Of a stretch of DNA of 64,000 nt, positions 15,747 through 23,845 are shown one piece after another (within the stretch, counting starts at the first letter, position 1; every line of letters starts with the position of its first letter). The notes under the pieces were generated by a model that saw only the letters and a program-made list of their open reading frames with translations, was not told the DNA's origin and searched no databases. Source of the stretch: CALHVX01 sp964640725 (lineage in GTDB: Bacteria > Pseudomonadota > Gammaproteobacteria > Pseudomonadales > Azotimanducaceae); contig CAZXIJ010000012.1 of the NCBI GenBank assembly GCA_964640725.1, forward strand, positions 1 to 64,000. Direction: 5' to 3'. The position numbers and the translations under genes were made by a program.

Positions 15747-16536
15747 CCAGCGACCGTGCGGGCACTGGCTCCCGTTCCAGCCATCGGCTGCGCGCAAAGC
15801 TCGGCCAGTGCCAGCCTGGGGGTTTGTGCATCCAGATGGCGACCGCCTTGCCCACCAGCCGGCTCTCGCTGGCATAGCCCCAGACCCGGCTGTCTTCGCT
15901 GCGGTCGCGGTTGTCGCCGAGCATGAAATAGCTGTCTGCCGGCACCAGCCACTCCTGCGGCTGGGGCGTGCGCAGGCGCCGCCCTTCGATCCGGTGTATG
16001 CGGTGCGCGCCATCGGCCAGCACCTCCAGATACTCCATGGCGGTCAGCGCGACCCCATCGATGGTGCGTTGCCGGGGCCCAGCGGCTTCCTGCCGCACGC
16101 GCTCGCCGTTCACGAACAGCGCGCCGCGGTCGTAACGCACCCGGTCGCCGGGCAAGCCGATCACGCGCTTGATCAGATAGAGCTCTTTGTGGGGCGGCAC
16201 AAACACCATCACGTCGCCGCGCTGCGGCTCGCCGATGTCCAGCACCTTGGTATTCAGCACCGGCAGTCGCAGACCGTAGGCGAACTTGTTAACGAGCACG
16301 AAGTCACCGATCTCCAGCTCCGGCACCATCGACTCAGAAGGGATCTGAAAGGGTTCCGCCACGAAGCTGCGCAGCAGCCAGACAATCAACAGCACCGGAA
16401 AGAACGACCGGGCGTAGTCGATCGCCAGCGGCGCCAGCTCGCTCTCAGCGCGGCGCGGTGCGAGCCAGAACCGGTCAGCGAGCATCAGCGCCCCGCTCAG
16501 CGCGACCGCCAGGGTCAGGATCAGCGGCAACATCAT
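15700..16536 (-). CDS. lepB: Signal peptidase I
   Basis: A 278-residue inner-membrane serine peptidase that removes signal peptides from exported proteins. The first transmembrane helix is LPLILTLAVALSGALMLA (3-20) and the second is SFFPVLLIVWLLRSFVA (44-60). The catalytic serine is S69 in IPSESMVPEL and the lysine is K123 in YLIKRVIGLPGDRVRYD. The late box GDNRDRSEDSRVWG is present. The ATG at 16536 overlaps the stop of the upstream gene (ATGATG at 16531-16536), so the two are coupled. The Pro/Ser-rich tail after the last conserved strand (about 30 residues) overlaps the barrel gene on the other strand. Confidence 0.93.
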   Translation of the reverse strand: MMLPLILTLAVALSGALMLADRFWLAPRRAESELAPLAIDYARSFFPVLLIVWLLRSFVAEPFQIPSESMVPELEIGDFVLVNKFAYGLRLPVLNTKVLDIGEPQRGDVMVFVPPHKELYLIKRVIGLPGDRVRYDRGALFVNGERVRQEAAGPRQRTIDGVALTAMEYLEVLADGAHRIHRIEGRRLRTPQPQEWLVPADSYFMLGDNRDRSEDSRVWGYASESRLVGKAVAIWMHKPPGWHWPSFARSRWLEREPVPARSLASPSVAPSPQTGSGG

Positions 16537-17240
16537 CGCTCGGCCCCAGGGGCAGCGCGCCGGTAGAGCAGGCTGTTGCCCGTCTTGCCCGCGAGGGTCA
16601 GCGCGCCCCCCTCGCGCAGGCAATAGGCATATTTTCGCGCGACCTCCCGGCTGCAGGACAAACACTGCGCGAGCTCAGCGGTCCCGAAGGGCTCGGCCGG
16701 GTCCTCCGGCAACCAGGACCACAGGTCGGCCAGGCCAGCGACCCGTTCCGTATCCAGAACCTGCACCAGCCGCCGTTCCCGGGTCTGCCAGCCGCCGCGA
16801 CCCCGGCGGGCTTTCGGCACGTACTCGCGAATGGTCTCTTCCTCGATCAGCAACACGTCCAGCTCAAAGTTAGGGTGCGACAGCAGGTCGGGAATACTGA
16901 CCAGCTCGTCCAGCAAGGTCAGGCGGGAGCCGTGCCGCGGCGAACGGCGCCGCTGAAAAGTACCGTCGGCATCCGGGCTCAGCTTGACCAGGTAGCGGTG
17001 CACGGCCACCGGGTACACCACCAGCAGCCGGTACCCATCGAGCAGCGCATCAAGCTTGCGTCGCAGTTTGCCGAGCTTGCCGGTTTGCACCTCGACGATC
17101 TGGTTGCCCGCCAGCAGGTCCGCAACGAACGTGCCCACGGGCACCTCTTCCTGCACCGGCTGCGCAGCCGCCTCCAACCGGGCCCGGTAATGCGCTTTGA
17201 TATCCCGGTGCAGCGGGCCTTCGTTGAGCGTGCCAATCAT
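16533..17240 (-). CDS. Unknown; nuclease-like core plus winged-helix-like tail
   Basis: A 235-residue protein I cannot name. Residues about 35-60 read VGTFVADLLAGNQIVEVQTG, which fits the Asp and E-x-Q core of PD-(D/E)XK nuclease-like folds, and is followed by a basic helix KLGKLRRKLDALL and a strand YRLLVVYPVAV. The middle is basic (RRRSPRHGSR). The last 45 residues (TAELAQCLSCSREVARKYAY then CLREGGAL) resemble a winged-helix DNA-binding domain. It is transcribed just ahead of lepB with an overlapping stop/start. A DNA-acting role is inferred from these two regions only; no restriction partner is nearby. Confidence 0.6.
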   Translation of the reverse strand: MIGTLNEGPLHRDIKAHYRARLEAAAQPVQEEVPVGTFVADLLAGNQIVEVQTGKLGKLRRKLDALLDGYRLLVVYPVAVHRYLVKLSPDADGTFQRRRSPRHGSRLTLLDELVSIPDLLSHPNFELDVLLIEEETIREYVPKARRGRGGWQTRERRLVQVLDTERVAGLADLWSWLPEDPAEPFGTAELAQCLSCSREVARKYAYCLREGGALTLAGKTGNSLLYRRAAPGAER

Positions 17241-17314
17241 CGCCGCATCCTAGCCCGACTTGCAGCCCTGTGACATACTCGCTGACCCTTTGAACCACCT
17301 AAGAGGACGGTGCC

Positions 17315-17611
17315 ATGAGCTTTGCAGGGACCTGGAACACCACCATGAACACGCCGATGGGCGCCCAGAACGGCACGCTGACTCTCGAGGAAGCTGGCGG
17401 CGCACTGACCGGCAAAATGGCCGGCCCGCAGGGCGACATCGAGATCAAAGACGGCACCATTGACGGCGACAGCGCGACCTGGAAGGCGGACATCACCTCG
17501 CCGATGCCCATGACCCTGGAGTTTTCCGCAACGGCCGCTGGCGACACGTTGAACGGCAGCGTCAAGCTCGGCGCCTTCGGCAACGCGACCTTCGAAGGCA
17601 CGCGCACCTGA
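17315..17611 (+). CDS. Small conserved-looking beta-rich protein, unknown
   Basis: A 98-residue protein without signal peptide, start supported by AGAGGA seven bases before the ATG. It consists of short alternating strands with Gly/Asp turns (GTWNTTMNTPMG, GTLTLEEAGGALTGKMAG, TWKADITSPMPMTLEFSATA, NGSVKLGAFGNATFEG), suggesting a small beta barrel or sandwich of lipocalin-like topology. It starts divergently from the nuclease-like gene and precedes the carboxyltransferase by 62 bases, so it may share that transcript. Function unknown. Confidence 0.65.
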   Translation: MSFAGTWNTTMNTPMGAQNGTLTLEEAGGALTGKMAGPQGDIEIKDGTIDGDSATWKADITSPMPMTLEFSATAAGDTLNGSVKLGAFGNATFEGTRT

Positions 17612-17673
17612 ACCGCTGACTGGAACGTCCCTCTGCATCCTGCAGCCAGGTTCCCGCGCCCCGGCGCCAACCG

Positions 17674-19224
17674 ATGAGTTGGGACAAAGAACTCGACGAA
17701 CTCGAGCGGCGCCGCGCTCTGGCGCATGCCATGGGCGGCCCGGAAAAGGTCGCCCGGCAACACGAATTCAACAAGCTCACGATCCGTGAGCGCATCCAGG
17801 CCATCTGCGACCCGGACAGCTTTCGCGAGCTGGGCACCCTTGCCGGCAGCGCCAGCTACGACGCCAACGGCGAACTCGTCCACCTGACGCCCTCGAACTT
17901 CGTGTTCGGCACCGCTGCCATCGACGCGCGCCCGGCCGTCGTGTCCGGCGATGACTTCACCGTGCGCGGCGGCAGCGCCGATGCTTCCATCATCGGCAAG
18001 CGGCTCATGGCGGAGCAGATGGCCCTGGAGCTCAAGCTGCCGCATCTGCGTCTGGTCGACGGCATGGGCGGCGGCGGCTCCGTCAAGACCATCGAAACTG
18101 CCGGGCGCACCTACATCCCGGAAGTGCGCGGCTGGGACACGGTCGTGTCGCACCTTGGCGTCGCGCCCTCGATCTCTCTCGCGCTGGGCTCCGTGGCCGG
18201 TATCGGCGCCGCACGGGTCGCGACCAGCCACTACTCGGTGATCGTGAAAGACTCCGCGCAGATGATGATCGCGGGCCCCGCCCTGGTGGACTGGGCCAGC
18301 CTGGGGGACGTTTCCAAAGAGGAGCTCGGCGCGTCCAAAATCCATACCCGCAATGGCGCTATCGACGACGAGGTCGGCAGCGAGGCAGAGGCCTTTGCGC
18401 GAGCCCGCGACTTTCTGTCCTACCTGGGCGGCAACTGCGACGAGCTGCCCCCGGTCGTGCCCGTGGGCGACCCGCCCAACCGGCCAGCCCCGGCACTGCG
18501 CGATGTCGTGCCCCGGGATCCGCGCAAGGTTTACAAGATGCGGCCAGTGATCGAGGCCATCGTCGATGACGGCAGCTTCTTCGAGCTGGGACGGCACTGG
18601 GGCCGATCGCTCATCACCGGTCTGGCACGGCTGGACGGCATACCGGTCGCGCTGTTTGCCGAGAACCCGATGGTGTACGGCGGCGCCTGGACCGCCGACA
18701 GTTCGCGCAAGCTCGTCCGGCTATTGGATCTGGCCTCGACGTTCCACCTGCCGCTGGTTCACCTGGAAGACTGTCCAGGCTTTCTGATCGGCAAGCAATC
18801 AGAGGAAAACGCGACCATTCGCTACGGCGCGCAGGTGCTCGCCGCGCTCGGGCAAGCCACGGTGCCGTTCAGCTGCGTGGTCATTCGCAAGGCGTTCGGG
18901 GTTGCCGGCGCAGCCAACAACAAGCCCGGCAGCTACAGCCTGCGGCTGGCCTGGCCCAGCGGCGACTGGGGCTCGCTGCCCATCGAGGGCGGTATCGAAG
19001 TGGCTTACAAGGCGGAGCTCGCGGCAGCGGCAGATCCCGATGCCGCGCTAACCGAGATCAAGGCCCGGCTGAACCGGCTGCGGTCGCCCCTGCGCTCCGC
19101 TGAACACTTTGAGATCGAAGAGATCATCGACCCGGCAGCCACCCGCGAGCACCTGTGTCACTGGGCAAAGCTCGCTCGCCGAACGCTCACCCCGGGGCCA
19201 TCGAGCTTCAGCTACCGCCCCTGA
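17674..19224 (+). CDS. Acyl-CoA carboxylase, carboxyltransferase (beta) subunit
   Basis: A 516-residue biotin-dependent carboxyltransferase with the two crotonase-like halves. N-terminal half: RQHEFNKLTIRERI, the GGGSVKTIE acyl-CoA loop near 130-138, and the oxyanion-type SVAGIGAARVATSHYSV. C-terminal half: FLIGKQSEENATIRYGAQVL and KAFGVAGAANNKPGSYSLRL. The family transfers carboxyl from biotin to propionyl-CoA, methylcrotonyl-CoA, geranyl-CoA or similar. The biotin carboxylase partner is not in the window, so the substrate stays open; nearby acyl-CoA dehydrogenases suggest fatty- or branched-acid breakdown. Its 3' end overlaps the convergent M15 peptidase by 13 bases. Confidence 0.9.
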   Translation: MSWDKELDELERRRALAHAMGGPEKVARQHEFNKLTIRERIQAICDPDSFRELGTLAGSASYDANGELVHLTPSNFVFGTAAIDARPAVVSGDDFTVRGGSADASIIGKRLMAEQMALELKLPHLRLVDGMGGGGSVKTIETAGRTYIPEVRGWDTVVSHLGVAPSISLALGSVAGIGAARVATSHYSVIVKDSAQMMIAGPALVDWASLGDVSKEELGASKIHTRNGAIDDEVGSEAEAFARARDFLSYLGGNCDELPPVVPVGDPPNRPAPALRDVVPRDPRKVYKMRPVIEAIVDDGSFFELGRHWGRSLITGLARLDGIPVALFAENPMVYGGAWTADSSRKLVRLLDLASTFHLPLVHLEDCPGFLIGKQSEENATIRYGAQVLAALGQATVPFSCVVIRKAFGVAGAANNKPGSYSLRLAWPSGDWGSLPIEGGIEVAYKAELAAAADPDAALTEIKARLNRLRSPLRSAEHFEIEEIIDPAATREHLCHWAKLARRTLTPGPSSFSYRP

Positions 19225-19931
19225 GTCCCCGCTTCCGCAGGCCGCCCCAGGCCCCAGCGCGCACTGTAGCCGCGCGCATCGACGTGAACGAAGGGACCGT
19301 GAGCGGCGGTGGCGCCGTAGGCAGCAAGCCCGCCCGCAGGCATCGCCGCGGTTTCCGTCTGGGGCAACAGGTCAGCGATCAGGTCCCTCAGCCAGAGGGC
19401 ATCCGCGAGCTCGAGGCGGCCATTGCCATCGAGATCATCCATCGTGCCGTCGTCGTCTTCGTCCACGAAGATATCGGCCGCGTCGCCGTAAATGTGCCGG
19501 CTGTGGGCCACGTTGCCGAGCGCGCGGTTGTAGGCCGGCGTGCGGTACCCGCTCATCACCGCCAAGGTACGCACCGGTTGTCCCCGCCGCGCCAGCTCAT
19601 CGACCACTGCTTCGAGCACCCGTAACAGCCGCGGCTGGACCAGTACATAGCGCGGCCACCCTGCTTGCTGCTTGCACAGGAACTGGCCGATGCGAAAGTG
19701 CTCGGATATCGGGTGGTCGATCTGGGCCGCAGTGACCTCGGTCAGGAATGCAGGCACCGCGTACGCTGAACCGCGCGCCTGCGGCTCCGGGTAGCGCCCG
19801 AGCCGGTACCCCGCAAGTTCCTGGGTGTCCGGGCTCAGCGGCACGGATCGCAGCACGCCGTCGCCCGCCGCCCAGCTGCCAGGCGCGGCGCAGAAGCTGC
19901 CCAGCAGGAGCACGAGGCAAGACCAACGCAT
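19212..19931 (-). CDS. Exported M15/DUF882 peptidoglycan peptidase (MepK-like)
   Basis: About 239 residues with an N-terminal signal peptide (SCLVLLLGSFCAAPGSWA). The zinc-site motifs of the M15/DUF882 group are present: SRHIYGDAADIF, giving His and Asp ligands, and GPFVHVDARG near the end. In E. coli the family member MepK cuts the 3-3 crosslinks made by L,D-transpeptidases; here the gene directly follows an L,D-transpeptidase (20 bases apart), as in E. coli. An acidic insertion DEDDDGTMDDLDGNGRLELA after the first motif looks like a calcium-binding loop and is unusual. The start at 19931 is the ATG that gives the signal peptide. Confidence 0.8.
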   Translation of the reverse strand: MRWSCLVLLLGSFCAAPGSWAAGDGVLRSVPLSPDTQELAGYRLGRYPEPQARGSAYAVPAFLTEVTAAQIDHPISEHFRIGQFLCKQQAGWPRYVLVQPRLLRVLEAVVDELARRGQPVRTLAVMSGYRTPAYNRALGNVAHSRHIYGDAADIFVDEDDDGTMDDLDGNGRLELADALWLRDLIADLLPQTETAAMPAGGLAAYGATAAHGPFVHVDARGYSARWGLGRPAEAGTQGR

Positions 19932-19950
19932 GGTGTTCGCTGCAGCGCCG

Positions 19951-21231
19951 CTAGAGCGCTGCGGCAAGGATCTCGACGGACTCTTCCTGGGCGGCCAGCA
20001 AATCGCCAGCCTGCGCCGCGCGCTGGTGCTGGCGCAGTGCAGCCAGCAACGTAACCCACTGCCGATCAAAGGCACCCGCGGCCAGCTGCGCCCGGTCCCT
20101 TCCGTAGATATCGTCAAAGTAGAAAACCTGCCCATCAACCACCCTGGCTGTCAGATACTGCACGTAGACCGGCAGCTCAGACGCCAGTTCCAGGTGAATC
20201 GTCTTACGGCTGCGCAGCTGGCGGGTGACCTGCTCCGGCGACCAGCCGGCTTCATTTTCCAGCAGTGTGCGGACCAGAGCCAGCGGATTTTCCAGACGCA
20301 CACAGCCGTGGCTGAAAGCGCGCGCGCTGCGGTCGAACAGCTCGCGGCTGGCCGTGTCGTGCAGGAAAATCCCGCGCTCGTTCGGCAGCACAAACTTCAC
20401 CTGGCCCAGCGCGTTGCCGGGGCCTGGACCCTGGCGAAAACGCAGCGCTTTCGTATCGGGCAGCTGTTCCGGGTCCGCAAAGGCACTGGCCGGCAGCGGC
20501 GTCGACCCGGCGAAGGCCCGGTAATTGTTGCGCGCAAGATACTCCGGATCAGCAACGACCTTCGGCAGCAGCTCGCGGCGGCCGATCTTTGGCGGCACAA
20601 ACCAGTTCGGGTTCAGCACGATGCGGCTCAGGGGCTCGGCAAGATCCGGGGTCGGCGAGCGCCGCGCGCCAACCACTGCCCGCAGGCTGAGCGCTTCTTC
20701 GCCGTGTCGGTAAAGCCGGGCCTGAAACTCGGGCACATTGACCAGCACCATCGCCGGCGCATCGGCAATCGGAACGGCCTGCCAGCGCTGCAGGTTCAGC
20801 GCCAGCTGCCGCAGCCGCGTCGCAGCGGAAACGTTGAGCGCGGCAAAGGAGGCCGGCCCAACCACGCCGTCGGCCGCGAGGCCATGACGTTGCTGAAAGC
20901 CCTTCACCGCCGAAGCCAGCGCTTCGTCGTAGATCAGCTCGTCGGTCGCCTCAGGCGCATCGCCACTCGCCGCCAACCGGCGACGGAGTGAGTAGACCGC
21001 AGGGTGTTTGTCGCCAGGACGGAGCGTCTGGCCATCCGGCACCTGCGTCCAGCCGCCCTGGCGAACGCGCGCGAGCTGCGCTTCGTAGGCATCGTACAGG
21101 GCAAGGACCTGCGCCTGGAAACCTGACGCGTTGGCGCCGCCCGGCAGGCAGAGCACCAGCAGCGCGGCGAGCAGTGATCGGGTTCCGGTCCGAAGTCTGG
21201 CGTGAAAAAAGCGACGTCTCATAAACTGCAT
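19951..21231 (-). CDS. ldtD: L,D-transpeptidase with peptidoglycan-binding domain (YcbB/LdtD type)
   Basis: About 426 residues. A signal peptide (SLLAALLVLCLPGGANA) is followed by a PG_binding_1-like helical domain (AVKGFQQRHGLAADGVVGPA) and the YkuD catalytic domain. The nucleophile motif is SHGCVRLENP with catalytic Cys, preceded by FLHDT. The order and the insertion between strands match E. coli LdtD (YcbB), which makes 3-3 crosslinks between diaminopimelate residues in the periplasm. It is cotranscribed with the MepK-like peptidase. Start choice is uncertain: ATG at 21231 or 21222, neither with a strong ribosome site. Confidence 0.85.
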   Translation of the reverse strand: MQFMRRRFFHARLRTGTRSLLAALLVLCLPGGANASGFQAQVLALYDAYEAQLARVRQGGWTQVPDGQTLRPGDKHPAVYSLRRRLAASGDAPEATDELIYDEALASAVKGFQQRHGLAADGVVGPASFAALNVSAATRLRQLALNLQRWQAVPIADAPAMVLVNVPEFQARLYRHGEEALSLRAVVGARRSPTPDLAEPLSRIVLNPNWFVPPKIGRRELLPKVVADPEYLARNNYRAFAGSTPLPASAFADPEQLPDTKALRFRQGPGPGNALGQVKFVLPNERGIFLHDTASRELFDRSARAFSHGCVRLENPLALVRTLLENEAGWSPEQVTRQLRSRKTIHLELASELPVYVQYLTARVVDGQVFYFDDIYGRDRAQLAAGAFDRQWVTLLAALRQHQRAAQAGDLLAAQEESVEILAAAL

Positions 21232-21272
21232 GAGCCCAACCAACAATGAGGGCCATGCTAGGGCGCTGCGAG

Positions 21273-21289
21273 CCCCTGAAAGTCAGGGG
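21273..21289 (-). other. Perfect 7-bp stem-loop between patatin and ldtD genes
   Basis: CCCCTGA and TCAGGGG flank a 3-base loop (AAG). On the transcribed minus strand it lies after the patatin-like gene and about 40-60 bases before the ldtD start. No U-tract follows, so it is either a weak terminator or part of the ldtD leader. A perfect TTGACA -35-like hexamer is on the minus strand at 21314-21319 but has no good -10 partner. Confidence 0.4.
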
Positions 21290-21374
21290 TTGCGAGCTGG
21301 TTGTGAGACGATGTGTCAAACGCGAGAAGTTGTTTGCGGCCAGCTGCCCTGCCCGCCGAGACCCTTACAAAACC

Positions 21375-23834
21375 TTACCTTTTCGGCGCTGCAGGCTCGC
21401 CCTGGGCGCTGTTTTTGAGCACTGCCTCAACTTTCGCCAGGGCCGGCGCGCACTGATGCAGCCGGCGGCGTTCGCGCTGCAGAATGCGCTCCGTGAGCTG
21501 GAGCACGGCGCCGCGCGGAGCCAACGCCACGGGCACGCTGCTGTCCCGGGTCTGCAGCGAGGTCAGCAGATGCACAATGCGCTCCGCGCCGTGGAGCCTG
21601 CCCCAAAGGTAGTCGTGCTCCCGATGGCTGCGGCTGAAGAACCCCAGAAAGCCCATGAACTGCCGGCATTTAAGCCCTTCGAAGGCGCTGCTTAGAATCG
21701 AGCGATCCGCCGGGCTGACGCGCTCCACGCGCAGCTCTGTGAGCGGGTCCGGGCCGCCCTCCTCCGCCCCCGGGGTCATCAGGATCGCGTCCTGAAGGGG
21801 GAACGCCAGATACGCCAGCAGCAGACGCCGGCGCATCTCGTGCTCGCCTGCCGCCGCCACGAAGCGCGCCATCATCTGGTCCAGCTGGCGATCCAGCGCG
21901 GTCAGGTTCATGGTCGCCGACAGTTTGCGCAGCAACACCTCCGCTTCGCCATCGGTCAGGGGCAGGCTGCCTGCGCCCTCAATCAGCAGAACGGCCAGCT
22001 TCGGCTGAACGCCCCGGGCTCGCCGCTGCACCTGCAGCTGCTCCAGCGCCTCGTAGCACTCCGCCTTTAGCGACTCCAGGGCGCTCTGCACCCGCTCCGG
22101 CAAGGGTGCCGCATCGCCGCGCTGATTGAGCTGCCGGATCAGGTGCTGGATCCAGCGAATCCGGTAGCTCACATCGAACCCGGTCAGGAAGGCATCCTGG
22201 CGCTGATGATCGGCGACTGCGGTCATCGCCTCTCCCGACGCCGGGGCAGACCACCAGCTGCGAATGGCCTGCATCATTTGCAGCCGTCGCTCGCTCTCCG
22301 GATCGGAGAGACCGATACCCGAGGGCTGCCCGCCGTCGGCAGACGCCCCGGCCTCTGCAAGCACCGGTCCAGCCAGCACTGACCACTCATCGATCAGCGC
22401 TTCGGCGAGCCGCCACAAGCGGCGCTCGGCATAGGCGCGGTAGGCGAGCCCCAGCTCCCCGGTAGCCACGCCCGCCATGGCCAGGCGTGCCGCAGTGAGT
22501 GCGCGAGGCTCCGTGGGCTCTCCGGCCTTTTCCAGCTGCCGGTCCACCAGCGCTGCAATCTGCGCGCGATTGCCGTCGAGCACCCGGCGATTGTTTCGCG
22601 CACGCTCATCCTGGCGCATCAGTGACTGCAGGTCGTCCAGGATTGGCTGGTTGCGCGGAATGCTGGAGGCGGCCGCGCGAATCGTGCCGAGGTAGCTCAG
22701 GGTCTGGTCTTCAGACACGGCGTCTTCGACGCTCGGGTCCGGCTCAACGTACAGCACCACGCGGTCGACCTGCCGATCAGCCGGACGGTGCGCGAGCGCT
22801 TCCAGCACCGCCGCAAAAGGCTTGTTGTTGACGATACCGCCGTCTACGAATTCCCGGCTGCGCGGATCAAAGTGCGCGCTTGCGGGATTGCCGCCCCGAT
22901 CAAACAGCTTGTCCCGCAGGAAGCGGTTTTCGCCCGGCCAGGGCTGTTCGCGCTCTTCGAGCACGCGCATCAGCTCCCGATGCCGAAAGGGCGGAAACGC
23001 ACCGGTAAAGGACGAGCTGGCGCGAGCGGCCCAGGTCAGCGCTGGCGTGTTGTGATCGGCGAAGTCGCTGCTTTCTGGCGGCTCCCACTGGCGATGGCTG
23101 AAGCGGCAGTAGGCGCCGTGCTCGCGCTCCCGTGCCACCAGCCGATCATGCAGGCGGATCAGGCGCGGGTAGCCCAGCAGATCGGTAATGCTCGCGTACA
23201 CGTCCAGGCGCTGAGTGGGCGGTATCAGGCTGCTGCCCTCGCGCCGGCTGCGACGCATGGTATCCAGGGCTTCGAGAAACCGATGGCACAGCTTGTGCCC
23301 GCTGAACGGCGGGGTAAACCAGGAACTGCGGGCCAGCCGCGCCATCTTGCCGCGCACCTCGTCGTCTTCCGTGATGCTGTCCGGCAGCCACCAGGCCAGA
23401 GCCCGAAACAGCGGGTACAGATACCACTTGCGCCAGCGCGAGACGGACTCCTGCCGCAGCTCGTCGGCGTCGGCATTGGTGAGCCAGAGATCTGTGTGCG
23501 CGTCCAGGGAGGCATCGTCGATGAGCGCCTTGGCCAGCATGATGCCGTTGATGGCACCGGCCGACGCGCCGGCGATCACGTCGATCACCACCCGGGTCTG
23601 GTGCGTTTCGTTCAGCGTTTTGAGCAGCTCGAAGTAAACGGCTTCCGTGTCGTGCGGGCGCGGATCCGGTCCCTGGGCATAGGTCAGGTTCGCAGCCGCG
23701 TCCGGGCCGAGCTCATGCAGCACCTTGGAGGCGCGGGCCAGCTTCAGCAGTTCTTTGGTCACGCCGTGCATGTAGACCGCCAGGGATGCGCCCCCGTAGA
23801 TCACCACCGCCAGCCGCAGCTCCCGTTTCGTCAA
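21375..23834 (-). CDS. Patatin-like phospholipase family protein (DUF3376 type)
   Basis: An 819-residue protein, much larger than a bare patatin domain. The N-terminal patatin fold has VVIYGGASLAVYMHGVTKEL as glycine-rich oxyanion region, the nucleophile elbow GASAG with S91, and the catalytic-dyad DGG in FVDGGIVNN. The long C-terminal helical part is of the patatin-related DUF3376 type. The family hydrolyses acyl esters of lipids; the native substrate is unknown. No signal peptide is seen, so it is likely cytosolic or peripheral at the membrane. TTG start with AGGA six bases upstream. It follows the M20 amidohydrolase by 11 bases, probably in one transcript. Confidence 0.85.
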   Translation of the reverse strand: MTKRELRLAVVIYGGASLAVYMHGVTKELLKLARASKVLHELGPDAAANLTYAQGPDPRPHDTEAVYFELLKTLNETHQTRVVIDVIAGASAGAINGIMLAKALIDDASLDAHTDLWLTNADADELRQESVSRWRKWYLYPLFRALAWWLPDSITEDDEVRGKMARLARSSWFTPPFSGHKLCHRFLEALDTMRRSRREGSSLIPPTQRLDVYASITDLLGYPRLIRLHDRLVAREREHGAYCRFSHRQWEPPESSDFADHNTPALTWAARASSSFTGAFPPFRHRELMRVLEEREQPWPGENRFLRDKLFDRGGNPASAHFDPRSREFVDGGIVNNKPFAAVLEALAHRPADRQVDRVVLYVEPDPSVEDAVSEDQTLSYLGTIRAAASSIPRNQPILDDLQSLMRQDERARNNRRVLDGNRAQIAALVDRQLEKAGEPTEPRALTAARLAMAGVATGELGLAYRAYAERRLWRLAEALIDEWSVLAGPVLAEAGASADGGQPSGIGLSDPESERRLQMMQAIRSWWSAPASGEAMTAVADHQRQDAFLTGFDVSYRIRWIQHLIRQLNQRGDAAPLPERVQSALESLKAECYEALEQLQVQRRARGVQPKLAVLLIEGAGSLPLTDGEAEVLLRKLSATMNLTALDRQLDQMMARFVAAAGEHEMRRRLLLAYLAFPLQDAILMTPGAEEGGPDPLTELRVERVSPADRSILSSAFEGLKCRQFMGFLGFFSRSHREHDYLWGRLHGAERIVHLLTSLQTRDSSVPVALAPRGAVLQLTERILQRERRRLHQCAPALAKVEAVLKNSAQGEPAAPKR

Positions 23835-23845
23835 GACCGTCCGTC

